Assembly (NCBI GenBank): GCA_000163995.1
Contig: CM000855.1
Span: 468,583-532,582, forward strand
Direction of reading: 5' to 3'
Origin: Campylobacter jejuni subsp. jejuni 414
GTDB taxonomy: Bacteria > Campylobacterota > Campylobacteria > Campylobacterales > Campylobacteraceae
DNA: 64,000 nucleotides
The notes below the pieces were generated by a model. That model worked only from the letters and a program-made list of their open reading frames with translations. It made no database searches and had not been told where the DNA came from. Below are positions 1 through 11,773 of this stretch, piece after piece. Each line of letters opens with the position of its first letter. The stretch's first letter is position 1. Position numbers and translations under genes: made by a program.

Positions 1-34
1 AATCATAGTTTGAAAGAAGCAAATCTTTATTCAT
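1..34 (-). CDS. queA: queA, first 11 codons only (runs off the left edge)
   Basis: Reading leftwards from position 34, the minus strand gives ATG followed by NKDLLLSNYD, which I recognise as the N-terminus of epsilonproteobacterial QueA, S-adenosylmethionine:tRNA ribosyltransferase-isomerase, an enzyme of queuosine synthesis. The start overlaps the last codons of tatC (tatC stop 29-27), so it would be translationally coupled as the last visible gene of the hemW-tatB-tatC-queA run. Only 34 bases are present. The call rests on these few residues and on the known C. jejuni gene order. Confidence 0.65.
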   Translation of the reverse strand, partial: MNKDLLLSNYD

Positions 35-764
35 TGCTTTCTTCGTCTTTTGGAGCAGGGTTTACCTTTTGAACAATTAAAATAGAAAGCCCATAAAGTC
101 CGCAAAGTGGCCCTGCCATTAAAAATTGAGATAAAACATCAGGCGGAGTCATAAAGGCTGAAAAAACAAAAATAACTAAAATAGCTATACGAAAATGGCG
201 TTTTAAAAAATTATCATCTATAAGTCCAATTTTAGCAAAGAAAAAGGCAATTACAGGCATTTCAAAAGCCAAGCCAAAAGCTACAACAACTTTGGTGAAA
301 AAATCTACATAAGTTCCTATAGTAATAATAGGATTAAAATCTTCATTTAAACCAAAATTAATCAAAAATTTAAAAGCCAAAGGCACTACAATAAAATAAC
401 AAAAACAAGCCCCTAAAGCAAACATAATGCTTGCAAAGCTAACAAAAGGCACGACAAGGCGTTTTTCATTATCATAAAGTCCTGGAGCTACAAATTTCCA
501 AAACTGCCAAAAGATTACAGGTAAAGAAAAGATAAAAGCTGCAAAAAAACTAACCTTCATTGCAGTAAATAAAGCTTCTTGAACTTCAATTACATTCACA
601 TGTTTAGCTACTTCAGGTAAAACAGCTATAAGTGGAGCTTTTAAAATATCTAAGATATAACTTCGTAGGGCAAAACATACAATAAACATAACTACAATAC
701 AAGCAACGCTTATAAAAAGTCGTTTTCTAAGTTCTATTAAATGAGGTCTTAATTCTTCAAGCAT
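27..764 (-). CDS. tatC: Sec-independent protein translocase TatC
   Basis: TatC is the multispanning core of the twin-arginine translocase. With TatB it forms the receptor for folded proteins carrying twin-arginine signal peptides, such as hydrogenase and formate dehydrogenase subunits. The 245-residue protein has the family length. It opens with the cytoplasmic motif EELRPHLIELRKRL, followed by about six hydrophobic segments and the conserved FWQFWKFVAPGLY loop near residue 85. Its ATG directly follows the tatB stop, so the two are an operon. The hydrogenase maturation cluster later in this window depends on Tat export of the hydrogenase small subunit. Confidence 0.96.
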   Translation of the reverse strand: MLEELRPHLIELRKRLFISVACIVVMFIVCFALRSYILDILKAPLIAVLPEVAKHVNVIEVQEALFTAMKVSFFAAFIFSLPVIFWQFWKFVAPGLYDNEKRLVVPFVSFASIMFALGACFCYFIVVPLAFKFLINFGLNEDFNPIITIGTYVDFFTKVVVAFGLAFEMPVIAFFFAKIGLIDDNFLKRHFRIAILVIFVFSAFMTPPDVLSQFLMAGPLCGLYGLSILIVQKVNPAPKDEESNE

Positions 765-1172
765 TTATTTTTCCGTTTTATCTTGTGTTTCTAATTTGCT
801 AAGATTTGGTTTTTCTTCTGTATTTAAATTTGGTCCGCTAAGGTTATTTTTTACACTATCATCTCTACTATCAAAGGTTAAATCTACTTTTGTTTTATCT
901 AAAATATCTCTTTTAAGATCATCAAATTCTTCAAAACTGAGTTTTTTACGTATATTTTCATTGGTATTTGAAAATTCATCTTTGTATTTTTTAGCTTCTT
1001 CTTTTAAATCATTGATGCGTATTTCCTTTTCTATGCTCGATTTTGCATCATCTATATTGCGTTTTACTGCTTTTAGAATTTTTGCTATTTGCACTATAGC
1101 TTCTGGAAGCTTGTCAGGCCCCAAAACTAAAATAGCTACAACTAAAATAACTATAATTTCACCAAAACTCAT
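765..1172 (-). CDS. tatB: Sec-independent protein translocase TatB
   Basis: TatB partners TatC in recognising twin-arginine signal peptides. The 135-residue protein begins MSFGEIIVILVVAILVLGPD, one transmembrane helix ending in the conserved Gly-Pro hinge. An amphipathic helix (about residues 22-40) and a long charged, variable tail follow. The length and tail favour TatB over the shorter TatA, which lies elsewhere in C. jejuni. The gene sits immediately before tatC with no gap. Confidence 0.93.
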   Translation of the reverse strand: MSFGEIIVILVVAILVLGPDKLPEAIVQIAKILKAVKRNIDDAKSSIEKEIRINDLKEEAKKYKDEFSNTNENIRKKLSFEEFDDLKRDILDKTKVDLTFDSRDDSVKNNLSGPNLNTEEKPNLSKLETQDKTEK

Positions 1173-1230
1173 TAATCAGTACTCTTTGATTTTATATTTT
1201 AAATAAATATTTTACTTAAAAAACTTAAAT

Positions 1231-2298
1231 TTAAGATGAGAGATATAAAGCAAGTTCATCGCTAATGAGAAAATTAGGATTAAAATATCTTTTACTTTTG
1301 TAAAAAAGTTTTTTTTCTTTTAATAATATATCAATTTTTTCTTTTTGCCATTGATTAAGCCTTGCTTCATCAATGCCTATTATACTTCTAAGTCCTAAAA
1401 ATAAGTGTTCCAAATTCAAGTCTTTAGAGCTTAATTCCTCTATAGTTCTAAAAGTGGGATTTTTTATATAATCGTTTAAATTTTTTGCCGTATAAAAACG
1501 TTTATTTTCATAAAATCCTACTGCACTTAGTCCACAAGCTAGGTAGTTTTTTCCTTGCCAATAAGCAAGATTATGTTTGCAAATTTGGGCTTTGGTTTTT
1601 GAAAAATTACTGATTTCATATTGAAAAAAACCAAGCTCTAAGAGTTGTTTTATAAAAAATTTCATTAAATTAGGAGCATTTTTTTTTAAATGTTCTTTTT
1701 TGGCAAAGGCTGTGTTTGATTCTATAGTTAAATTATAAGCGCTAAGATGTGTGATTAAAGTTTTGATTTTTTTTAAATGCAAAAGTTCAAATTCAAGCAT
1801 TTTTTTACTATCTAATTTAGTATCATAAATTAAATCTATGTTGATATTTTTAAAACCCACTTTGTTTGCATTCTCTAAAGTTTTAATAATCATTTCTTTA
1901 TTGTGAATTCTTCCAAGAAATTGAAGTTTTTTAGGATGAAAGCTTTGAGCTCCAAAAGAAATACGATTAACTCCTAAATTTTTCATAGTTTTAAGCCAAT
2001 TTAAAGTGGCTGAGTTGGGATTAGCTTCGCATGAAATTTCTACATTTTTATCCAATAAAGGACCTAAAATTTCAAAAATATCTTCATAATTATACACATC
2101 AACACAACTTGGCGTTCCTCCGCCTATAAACAAGGTTTTAATCTGATTTGACTGGATGTTAAATTGTTTTAATTGAAAAGCAATATCTTCTTTTAAAGCT
2201 TTGAAATAAGCTTTTTCATAATCATTTTTTTTCAAACTTGTAAAAGCGCAATAATGACATTTACTTTCACAAAATGGAATATGGATGTAAAAATACAT
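1231..2298 (-). CDS. hemW: HemW-like radical SAM protein (HemN family)
   Basis: This 355-residue radical SAM protein has the cluster motif C10-X3-C14-X2-C17 in the context HIPFCESKCHYC, then GGGTPS (about residue 60), the SAM-binding glycine motif. The relatively short length and the early position of the cysteine motif fit HemW, a haem chaperone, better than true coproporphyrinogen dehydrogenase HemN, which has a longer N-terminal part. Databases often label such genes hemN. It is the first gene of the minus-strand run that leads into tatB and tatC, 58 bases from tatB, and is divergent from nudH. Confidence 0.85.
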   Translation of the reverse strand: MYFYIHIPFCESKCHYCAFTSLKKNDYEKAYFKALKEDIAFQLKQFNIQSNQIKTLFIGGGTPSCVDVYNYEDIFEILGPLLDKNVEISCEANPNSATLNWLKTMKNLGVNRISFGAQSFHPKKLQFLGRIHNKEMIIKTLENANKVGFKNINIDLIYDTKLDSKKMLEFELLHLKKIKTLITHLSAYNLTIESNTAFAKKEHLKKNAPNLMKFFIKQLLELGFFQYEISNFSKTKAQICKHNLAYWQGKNYLACGLSAVGFYENKRFYTAKNLNDYIKNPTFRTIEELSSKDLNLEHLFLGLRSIIGIDEARLNQWQKEKIDILLKEKKLFYKSKRYFNPNFLISDELALYLSS

Positions 2299-2363
2299 AA
2301 AAGCCCTAAGAATATTTTATTAAATTTTAATGTATTTTAATAAAAATTTGATTTGATTTAGGT

Positions 2364-2369
2364 TAAAAT
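2364..2369 (+). promoter_or_regulatory. Candidate -10 box for the nudH-lysC-hobA operon
   Basis: TAAAAT preceded by GGT lies in the divergent gap between hemW and nudH, about 29 bases before the nudH GTG. C. jejuni sigma-70 promoters rely on an extended -10 element and lack a clear -35 box. The following genes are nearly contiguous, so this may drive a long transcript. Confidence 0.45.
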
Positions 2370-2397
2370 TGTATCCTTGAAATTAAGGAAAAATATT

Positions 2398-2868
2398 GTG
2401 GAAAACGAGAAAAATTATAGACCAAATGTTGCAGCTATTATTTTGTCAAGTTCTTATCCTTTTGAGTGTAAGATTTTTATCGCCAAAAGAAGTGATATGG
2501 ATAATGTTTGGCAATTTCCACAAGGAGGCATTGATAAGGGTGAAAGCGTCAAGCATGCTTTATTTAGAGAATTAAAAGAAGAAATAGGTACTGATGAGGT
2601 TGAAATCATTGCTGAGTATCCACAATGGTTAAGTTATGATTTTCCCACCAAAATTGTTAAAAAAATGTATCCTTATGATGGGCAGATTCAAAAATATTTT
2701 TTAGTGCGTTTAAAACATGGTGTTACAATTAATATCAATACCAAGCATCCTGAATTTGATGATTATCAATTTGTAAGTGTTAAACAAATTTTTGAAATGA
2801 TTAATCATTTCAAAAAAAGTATTTATGTTAAAGTAATTAAATATTTTGAAGAGAAAGGTTATATCTAA
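2398..2868 (+). CDS. rppH: RNA pyrophosphohydrolase, Nudix family (NudH/RppH)
   Basis: Nudix hydrolase of the RppH/NudH group. It converts 5'-triphosphate RNA ends to monophosphate or cleaves dinucleoside polyphosphates. The Nudix box runs from GGIDKGE (residues 43-49) to RELKEEIG (residues 57-64). The VWQFPQGG lead-in is typical of RppH. I place the start at the GTG at 2398, because AAGGA sits about 9 bases upstream and the protein then has 156 residues. A TTG at 2377 in the same frame has no ribosome binding site. The stop lies one base before the lysC ATG. Confidence 0.92.
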   Translation: MENEKNYRPNVAAIILSSSYPFECKIFIAKRSDMDNVWQFPQGGIDKGESVKHALFRELKEEIGTDEVEIIAEYPQWLSYDFPTKIVKKMYPYDGQIQKYFLVRLKHGVTININTKHPEFDDYQFVSVKQIFEMINHFKKSIYVKVIKYFEEKGYI

Positions 2869-2869
2869 A

Positions 2870-4072
2870 ATGCTTATAGTTCAAAAATATGGTGGAACAA
2901 GCGTTGGAACACTTGACCGTATCGAAGCAGTAGCTAATAGAGTTATCCAAAGTGTAAAACAGGGTAATCAAGTTGTTGTTGTAGTATCTGCAATGAGTGG
3001 GGTAACAAATACTCTTATTGAGCAAGCTGAATACTTTAGCAAAACTCCTAATGGCAAGGACATGGATATGCTTTTAAGTAGTGGAGAGCGTGTAAGTAGT
3101 GCTTTGCTTTCCATTGCTTTAAATGAAAAGGGTTATTCTGCTATATCATTTTCTGGGAGAAAAGCAGGTATTATTACAGATAGCGTATTTACAAAAGCAA
3201 GAATTCATCATATCGATACTAAGGCAATAAAATCAGAACTTCAAAATGGTAAAATAGTTGTTATAGCAGGTTTTCAAGGTGTAGATGAGGAAGGCAATGT
3301 AACAACTTTGGGGCGTGGTGGAAGCGACTTAAGTGCCGTGGCAGTAGCAGGTGCTTTAAATGTAGATTTGTGCGAAATTTATACCGATGTTGATGGGGTT
3401 TATACAACAGATCCAAGGATTGAACCGAAGGCAAAAAAATTAAATAAAATTTCTTATGAAGAAATGCTTGAACTTGCAAGTTTAGGTGCAAAAGTTTTGC
3501 AAAATCGCTCTGTAGAGCTTGCAAAAAAATTAAATGTTAACTTAGTAACTAGAAGTAGTTTTAACAATAACGAAGGAACAATGATAACAAAGGAAGACGG
3601 AATGGAACAAGCTTTAGTAAGCGGTATTGCTTTGGATAAAAATCAAGCAAGAGTGACTTTAAGAAATGTAGACGATAAACCCGGAATTGCAGCTGAAATT
3701 TTTTCTGTTTTGGCAAATGAAAATATTAATGTAGATATGATTATACAAAATGTTGGAGTTGATGGTGCTACAAATTTAGGCTTTACAGTTCCTGAAAATG
3801 AGCTTGATTTGGCTAAAAATGCTATGCAAAAAATTTTAAGCTCAAAAACAACTATAGAAAGTGATAGTGCTGTAGTAAAAGTTTCTATAGTGGGCGTAGG
3901 TATGAAATCGCATTCAGGTGTGGCAAGTAAAGCTTTTAAAGCTTTAGCTGATGAGGGTATTAATATCGGTATGATTTCTACTAGTGAAATCAAAATTTCT
4001 ATGATCGTTCATGAAAAATACGGCGAGTTAGCAGTTAGGGCACTGCATGAGTGTTATGGACTTGATAAATAA
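2870..4072 (+). CDS. lysC: Aspartate kinase LysC
   Basis: Aspartokinase makes beta-aspartyl phosphate, the first step to lysine, meso-diaminopimelate for peptidoglycan, threonine and methionine. The 400-residue protein starts with the kinase motif VQKYGGTSVG and carries GRGGSD (about residue 150) and TDVDGVYTTDPR. Two C-terminal ACT domains (from about residue 265) are the usual site of lysine feedback inhibition. I choose ATG 2870 over an in-frame upstream start at 2846, because AAAGG (2854-2858) precedes it and KYGG near residue 5 is standard. The hobA ATG directly follows the stop. Confidence 0.96.
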   Translation: MLIVQKYGGTSVGTLDRIEAVANRVIQSVKQGNQVVVVVSAMSGVTNTLIEQAEYFSKTPNGKDMDMLLSSGERVSSALLSIALNEKGYSAISFSGRKAGIITDSVFTKARIHHIDTKAIKSELQNGKIVVIAGFQGVDEEGNVTTLGRGGSDLSAVAVAGALNVDLCEIYTDVDGVYTTDPRIEPKAKKLNKISYEEMLELASLGAKVLQNRSVELAKKLNVNLVTRSSFNNNEGTMITKEDGMEQALVSGIALDKNQARVTLRNVDDKPGIAAEIFSVLANENINVDMIIQNVGVDGATNLGFTVPENELDLAKNAMQKILSSKTTIESDSAVVKVSIVGVGMKSHSGVASKAFKALADEGINIGMISTSEIKISMIVHEKYGELAVRALHECYGLDK

Positions 4073-4609
4073 ATGAGTGATTTTTTAAGCTTTACTCTTG
4101 AAAATATTCGTAATGGCGGAGCTTTTATGGCATGGCTAGAATCGCGTCGTTTGGAATGGGCTCCTTTGATGGCTGCAAGACTTAAATATCTTTTAGAAGG
4201 CCGCACCTTTGTTTTAATGTGTGATGAACAAAGAACTTGGTATGAAGAGTATTTTTTAAAAAATATAAATGCAAAAGCTGCTCGTCCTATGCTTCCTTTT
4301 GTGTCTTTAAATTCTTTATGTAAGAAAAAAGTGCAAAGTTCAGAGGATATAGCTTTACTTAATGATTTACTTGATATTTCTTTTCCTAATGGCTATGTGT
4401 ATTTTTATATAGGGAGTGCTTCGGATAATAAATCTTTGATTGCTAAATCAAGAGACGATAGTTTATTATGGCTTTTTGATGAGCAGTTGCAAGATAGCTT
4501 TTATTTGAATTCTAAAGATAAAGACTTGGATATTAAGCTTATTAGCTTATATCAACTTTTTGATGTAAGTTTGGATGCAATTTTATTTTCTAAGGTGCAA
4601 TTAGGATAA
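4073..4609 (+). CDS. hobA: HobA, DnaA-binding replication initiation factor
   Basis: The 178-residue protein resembles Helicobacter pylori HobA (HP1230), the epsilonproteobacterial functional counterpart of DiaA. HobA binds DnaA domain I and helps assemble the initiation complex at oriC. Matching stretches include the N-terminal region around WLESRRLEWA, DEQRTWYEEYFLKN, and the C-terminal LWLFDEQLQD and KLISLYQLFD. The neighbourhood lysC-hobA-holB-folP is the same as in H. pylori, which strengthens the call. It follows lysC with no gap and is probably co-transcribed with holB. Confidence 0.85.
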   Translation: MSDFLSFTLENIRNGGAFMAWLESRRLEWAPLMAARLKYLLEGRTFVLMCDEQRTWYEEYFLKNINAKAARPMLPFVSLNSLCKKKVQSSEDIALLNDLLDISFPNGYVYFYIGSASDNKSLIAKSRDDSLLWLFDEQLQDSFYLNSKDKDLDIKLISLYQLFDVSLDAILFSKVQLG

Positions 4610-4614
4610 ATATT

Positions 4615-5214
4615 TTGTTTATTAGTAAGATTATTATCAGTGAGGATTTTTCAGGTATTAAAGAAGAAATGATTAATAATTTTGGTATAAAAAAATTAAG
4701 ATTTTTTATGCCTCAAAATGAATTTTTACTTGATGATGCAAGAGCAGTTGAAAAAGAAAGTTATATCGCAGAAACCGAAGAAAAAATTATTGTGTTAATG
4801 GCAGATTCTTATAGGATTGAAGCGCAAAATTTTTTACTCAAGCTTCTTGAAGAACCTCCAAAAAATATTAAATTTCTTATTGTAGTGCCTTCTAAAAATT
4901 TACTTTTACCCACTATAAAATCACGCCTTATTTGTGAAAAAAGAAAAGTTGAAAAGGAAGTTAAAAAACTTGATTTAGATCTTAAAAAAATGGATTTAAA
5001 AGTACTTTTTGATTTTTTACAAAAAAATGAAAATTTGGATAAAAATGAACTTATGGAGCAAATTGCATTGCTTGCTAAAGAATGTGTGAAATATAAAGAT
5101 TTTAATGCTGAAGAATTAGAACTTTTCTATGAAAGTTATGAACTTGCAAAATTAAATTCTAAAAGCGGAGTACTTTTGGCAACGCTTTTGTTAAACTATC
5201 ATACAAAGAAATAA
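4615..5214 (+). CDS. holB: DNA polymerase III delta' subunit (HolB-like, short form)
   Basis: This 199-residue protein matches the short delta' subunits of epsilonproteobacteria, parts of the clamp loader. The stretch AQNFLLKLLEEPPKNIKFLI is the conserved core of the delta'/gamma family, followed by the SRLICEKR sensor-like segment. The protein lacks the P-loop and is shorter than E. coli HolB (334 residues), which is normal in this group. The start is a TTG at 4615 with AGGA 8-10 bases upstream. The gene begins 5 bases after hobA and is followed one base later by folP. Confidence 0.87.
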   Translation: MFISKIIISEDFSGIKEEMINNFGIKKLRFFMPQNEFLLDDARAVEKESYIAETEEKIIVLMADSYRIEAQNFLLKLLEEPPKNIKFLIVVPSKNLLLPTIKSRLICEKRKVEKEVKKLDLDLKKMDLKVLFDFLQKNENLDKNELMEQIALLAKECVKYKDFNAEELELFYESYELAKLNSKSGVLLATLLLNYHTKK

Positions 5215-5215
5215 A

Positions 5216-6358
5216 ATGAAATTTTTTAAAATCAATCCAAACACCGATTTTAATTTGCTTTGTTCTTTTATAAACCCTCATAAAATGGGACAAAAAATCA
5301 TGAGTGAAAAAACTCAAATCTATTTTATTTTTATCAAAGATATTTCTACTCCTGCGGCAAATATTTTAAAACAAGATGCTTTAAGAATAGGGGCTGAACT
5401 CATTACTCATAAAGAGGTAATTACTGCAAAAATCACTCATTCAAATGCTCTTTTGATGGCAAGCAAAGAACAAATTCGAAAGCTTATTGCTAAAGAAAAG
5501 CTTCAAGATTTTGGACTTAAGGATTTAGCTCTTTTTTTGCAAAAAGATTTTTTAAAACCAAAAAAAGCTGAGCTTATGGCGGTGATTAATGTCAATAAAG
5601 ATAGTTTTAATGCAAAAAGTCGCGTAAATGAAAATAATTTTGAAAAAAGACTTAATGACTTTCTTGCTTTAAAGCCCGATTATATAGATATAGGAGCGGT
5701 AAGCTCAAGGCCTGGGAGTGAGTATTGTGGCAAGGAAGAGGAATTTAAAAGACTCAAAAAAGTACTTGATTTAATTTATAACAAAAACTACCATGAAAAA
5801 GCGATTTTTAGTTTAGATAGTTTTGATGAATATTGCTTAGAATATGCCTTAAATAAGGGCTTTAAACTTATCAATGACATTACAAGTTTAAGAAATCTTA
5901 ATTTAGCCAAACTCGCAAGTAAATATCAGGCAAAGTATTGTTTAATGCACATGCAAAACAATCCAAGTAATATGCAAGATAATCCTTGTTATGAAGATTT
6001 GCTTGATAAAATGACTTTGTTTTTTAAAGAAAAGCTTGAACTTTTAGAAAGTTTTGGAGTAAAAGAAAGTATTTTAGATGTAGGTATAGGCTTTGGTAAG
6101 AGTGCGGAGCATAATATGATTTTAATCAAACATTTAGAACATTTTTTACAATTTAACAAACCTTTACTTATAGGTGCAAGTCGTAAAAGTGTGATTAATG
6201 CGTATTTTCAAAGCGAGATTAAAGATCGTTTAGCGGGGACTTTGTATTTACATTTAAAGGCTTTTGAAAACGGAGCTAGTATTATAAGAGTGCATGATTT
6301 ATATGAACATAAACAGCTTTTTGCTTTAGCGCAAGCAATGGATAGTATAGGAGTTTAG
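5216..6358 (+). CDS. folP: Dihydropteroate synthase FolP
   Basis: FolP joins 4-aminobenzoate to 6-hydroxymethyl-dihydropterin diphosphate in folate synthesis and is the sulfonamide target. The DHPS barrel starts near residue 120: AVINVNKDSF, then DIGAVSSRPGSEY, NDITS, HMQNNP, DVGIGFGKS and GASRKS. At 380 residues it has an N-terminal extension of about 115 residues beyond the usual 280-residue enzyme. H. pylori FolP is similarly long, so the extension is a lineage feature rather than a mis-called start. It is packed between holB and ligA. Confidence 0.95.
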   Translation: MKFFKINPNTDFNLLCSFINPHKMGQKIMSEKTQIYFIFIKDISTPAANILKQDALRIGAELITHKEVITAKITHSNALLMASKEQIRKLIAKEKLQDFGLKDLALFLQKDFLKPKKAELMAVINVNKDSFNAKSRVNENNFEKRLNDFLALKPDYIDIGAVSSRPGSEYCGKEEEFKRLKKVLDLIYNKNYHEKAIFSLDSFDEYCLEYALNKGFKLINDITSLRNLNLAKLASKYQAKYCLMHMQNNPSNMQDNPCYEDLLDKMTLFFKEKLELLESFGVKESILDVGIGFGKSAEHNMILIKHLEHFLQFNKPLLIGASRKSVINAYFQSEIKDRLAGTLYLHLKAFENGASIIRVHDLYEHKQLFALAQAMDSIGV

Positions 6359-9288
<2,930 letters not shown>

Positions 9289-9292
<4 letters not shown>

Positions 9293-10050
9293 GATTTGAT
9301 TTTTTTGTTTCAAAGCGTTTAAATATCAGCAGAAATAAAGCTTTAGAGCTTATAGAAAATGAAGAAGTTTTGCTCAATGGTAAAAGTTTTAAAGCTTCTT
9401 TTGATGTGAAAAATCTTTTAGAAAATTTATTAAAAAAACAAGATTTAAATTCAGAGGAAATTTATCTATCTAAAGAGTTAAATTTAGAGCTTTTAAGTGA
9501 AATTTATATTTCAAGAGCGGCTTTGAAATTAAAAAATTTCTTAGAGGAAAATAATATTGAAGTCAATAATAAAAACTGTCTTGATATAGGATCTAGCACG
9601 GGTGGATTTGTACAAATTTTACTTGAAAATAAGGCTTTAAAAATCACTGCTCTTGATGTAGGCAGCAATCAACTACACTCAAGTTTAAGAACAAATGAAA
9701 AAATAATCTTGTATGAAAATACAGATTTAAGAGTCTTTAAAAGTGAAGAAAAATTTGAATTTATCACTTGTGATGTGAGTTTTATTTCTCTTGTTAATCT
9801 GCTTTATTATATCAATAATTTGGCTTTAAGGGAAATTATTTTGCTTTTTAAACCTCAGTTTGAGGTAGGAAAAAATGTCAAAAGAGATAAAAAAGGTGTT
9901 TTAAAAGATGATAAGGTGATTTTAAAGGCAAAAATGGATTTTGAAAAAGAATGTGCTAAATTAGGTTGGATTTTAAAAAACACGCAAAAATCATGCATTA
10001 AAGGAAAGGAAGGTAATGTTGAATATTTTTACTACTATATCAAAAATTAA
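9289..10050 (+). CDS. tlyA: TlyA family 16S/23S rRNA 2'-O-methyltransferase
   Basis: TlyA methylates rRNA ribose and affects capreomycin sensitivity. The 253-residue protein has an N-terminal S4 RNA-binding domain (RFDFFVSKRLNISRNKALEL, residues 2-21) and an FtsJ-like Rossmann domain with the SAM motif CLDIGSSTGGFVQ near residue 100, then ALDVGSNQLH and a KPQFEVG motif near residue 193. The start overlaps the preceding gene (ATGA) and the end overlaps ribF by 35 bases, so all three are translationally linked. Confidence 0.93.
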
Positions 10051-10870
10051 TGTTACTTCTTTGGCTATAGGTTGCTTTGATGGTATGCATTTAGGACATT
10101 TAAAACTTATAAAATGTTTAGATGAGAATGGAGTTTTGTTAGTAATTAATAAATTCAAAGGTCAATTTCTTTGTTCAAATCATCAAAAAGAAGAAATTTC
10201 AGGAAAAAAAGTTATAGAAGTGGATTTTGAAAGTATAAAATCTTTAGATGGTAAAGATTTTTTAAACTTTTTAAAAAAAGAATTTATCAATTTGAAATTT
10301 ATAGTAGTGGGTTATGATTTTTCTTTTGGAAAAAATAGGGCTTATAATGCTAAAGATATTGAGCCTTTAAGTGGGATAAAAACCATAATAGTTGATGAGT
10401 TTAGTATAGGTGGCACAGGCGTTCATGCGAGTTTAATTAAGAACTTTTTAGTAAAGGCAAATTTGCAAAAAGCAAAAGAATTTTTAGGAAGAAATTATAG
10501 TATCAAAGGAAAGGTGGTTAAAGGACAAGGATTGGGATCTAAAGAGCTTTTTGCGACTATAAATTTAGACTGTGAGGGTTATTTTCTACCTCAAAATGGT
10601 GTTTATGCTACTTTGTTAAAAAGTCAAAGAAAAATTTGTAAAAGCGTGAGTTTTTTAGGTATAAGATCAAGTGATGAAAATTTTTCTATAGAAAGCCATA
10701 TTTTAGAAAAATTGGATGAAAATTTTATGCAAGAAGAGTTTTTAGAACTTGAATTTATAGCTTTTTTAAGAGAAAATCAAAAATTCCAAGATTTGAAAAA
10801 ACTTAAAAGTAAAATTGTTAAAGATATAAAACAAGCTCAAAACTTATTGAGGAAAAGTGATGAAAGATGA
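10016..10870 (+). CDS. ribF: Bifunctional riboflavin kinase / FAD synthetase RibF
   Basis: RibF converts riboflavin to FMN and then FAD. The N-terminal FAD synthetase half contains IGCFDGMHLGHLKL (the HxGH nucleotidyltransferase motif, about residues 18-31). The C-terminal riboflavin kinase half (from about residue 155) contains KGQGLGSKELFATINL and NGVYAT. The length of 284 is typical for epsilonproteobacteria. The ATG at 10016 lies within tlyA and is preceded by a purine-rich Shine-Dalgarno stretch (AAGGAAAGGAAGG). The cmoA start overlaps the ribF end. Confidence 0.93.
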   Translation: MLNIFTTISKINVTSLAIGCFDGMHLGHLKLIKCLDENGVLLVINKFKGQFLCSNHQKEEISGKKVIEVDFESIKSLDGKDFLNFLKKEFINLKFIVVGYDFSFGKNRAYNAKDIEPLSGIKTIIVDEFSIGGTGVHASLIKNFLVKANLQKAKEFLGRNYSIKGKVVKGQGLGSKELFATINLDCEGYFLPQNGVYATLLKSQRKICKSVSFLGIRSSDENFSIESHILEKLDENFMQEEFLELEFIAFLRENQKFQDLKKLKSKIVKDIKQAQNLLRKSDER

Positions 10871-11568
10871 ACTTTTTAAACAAAGTCCTAAAAAACAATT
10901 TGAATTTGATAAAAGCGTAGCCAGCGTTTTTGATGATATGATCAATCGCTCTGTGCCATTTTATAAAGAAAATTTGGAACTTTGTGGCAATTTATTGGCT
11001 AAAATTTTACCCATAAATGCAAGTATTTGTGATTTGGGCTGTTCAAGTGCTAATTTTTTGATTTTTTTTGGCAAATTTAAGAAAGGATTTTAAACTTTTT
11101 GGCGTGGATAATTCTGCTTGTATGCTTGAAGTTGCAAAGTCAAAAGCTAAAGCTTATGGTCTTGGTATAAATTTTTTTGAAGCTAATTTATGTGAGTTTG
11201 ATTTTTTTTCTTGTGATGTTTTTGTGGCAAATTACACTATGCAGTTTATTCGTCCTCCTAAAAGACAAGAATTGCTTAATGAAATTTATAAAAATTTAAA
11301 TTCTAAGGGTGTTTTGATTATGAGTGAAAAAATTCTTTATGAAGATGCTTTTTTATCTAAAAACATTATAGAACTTTATGCAGACTATAAGAAAAAACAA
11401 GGTTATTCTAAATTTGAAATTGCAGCTAAAAGAGAAGCTTTGGAAAATGTTTTAATTCCTTATAGTCAAAAAGAAAATTTAAATATGCTAGAAAAGGCAG
11501 GTTTTAAGAAAATAGAAAGTATTTTCAAATGGGCAAATTTTGAAACTTTCATAGCTTTTAAGGATTAG
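10860..11568 (+). pseudogene. cmoA: cmoA, carboxy-SAM synthase, split by a one-base frameshift
   Basis: CmoA makes carboxy-S-adenosylmethionine for the tRNA wobble modification cmo5U. The N-terminal part has FDDMINRSVPFY and the SAM motif ICDLGCSSANFL. The second part has GVDNSACMLE, NYTMQFIRPPKRQ, LIMSEK and the C-terminal KKQGYSKFEI region. All of these align in order with E. coli CmoA. The frame breaks at a T8 run, 11062-11069. With seven Ts the two halves join into 235 residues, close to the usual 247. The start is ATG 10860 with GAGG upstream. This may be a sequencing error or a slip-prone run. The 3' end overlaps the convergent lipoprotein gene by 11 bases. Confidence 0.85.
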
Positions 11569-11773
11569 AATTATTTTCATTTTCCCATTCGTCTTTTGGA
11601 AAACCTATTTTATACGCATTGACACAATCTTGACTGATGATAGCTTTGTGCCTGCATTCTAAACTTCTTTTTTTAGCTTCTTCGGGGTGGTTTTGATAGT
11701 ATTCTATGCTTTTAGTTTGTTCACATGCTGTAAAAAATATACCAACAAGACTTAAAAAAAGAATTATTTTCAT
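11558..11773 (-). CDS. Small lipoprotein, EexN-like
   Basis: A 71-residue protein with an N-terminal signal peptide (MKIILFLSLVGIFFTAC) whose lipobox FTAC points to lipidation at Cys17. The mature part has YYQNHPEEAKKRSLEC and a later DCVNAY, giving two further cysteines. This YY-x3-PEE and Cys pattern is that of proteins annotated as EexN family, named after a plasmid entry-exclusion lipoprotein. Whether the chromosomal copies exclude DNA is not established. It follows a second, longer relative on the same strand with a 4-base overlap. Confidence 0.82.
   Translation of the reverse strand: MKIILFLSLVGIFFTACEQTKSIEYYQNHPEEAKKRSLECRHKAIISQDCVNAYKIGFPKDEWENENNSNP

Noticed and set aside
796-1206. 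Open frame opposite tatB
   Set aside because: It is the antisense shadow of tatB with a hydrophobic, low-complexity product and no ribosome binding site.
2846-2869. Upstream start for lysC inside nudH
   Set aside because: The standard start is the ATG at 2870, right before the conserved KYGG motif and with AAAGG upstream.
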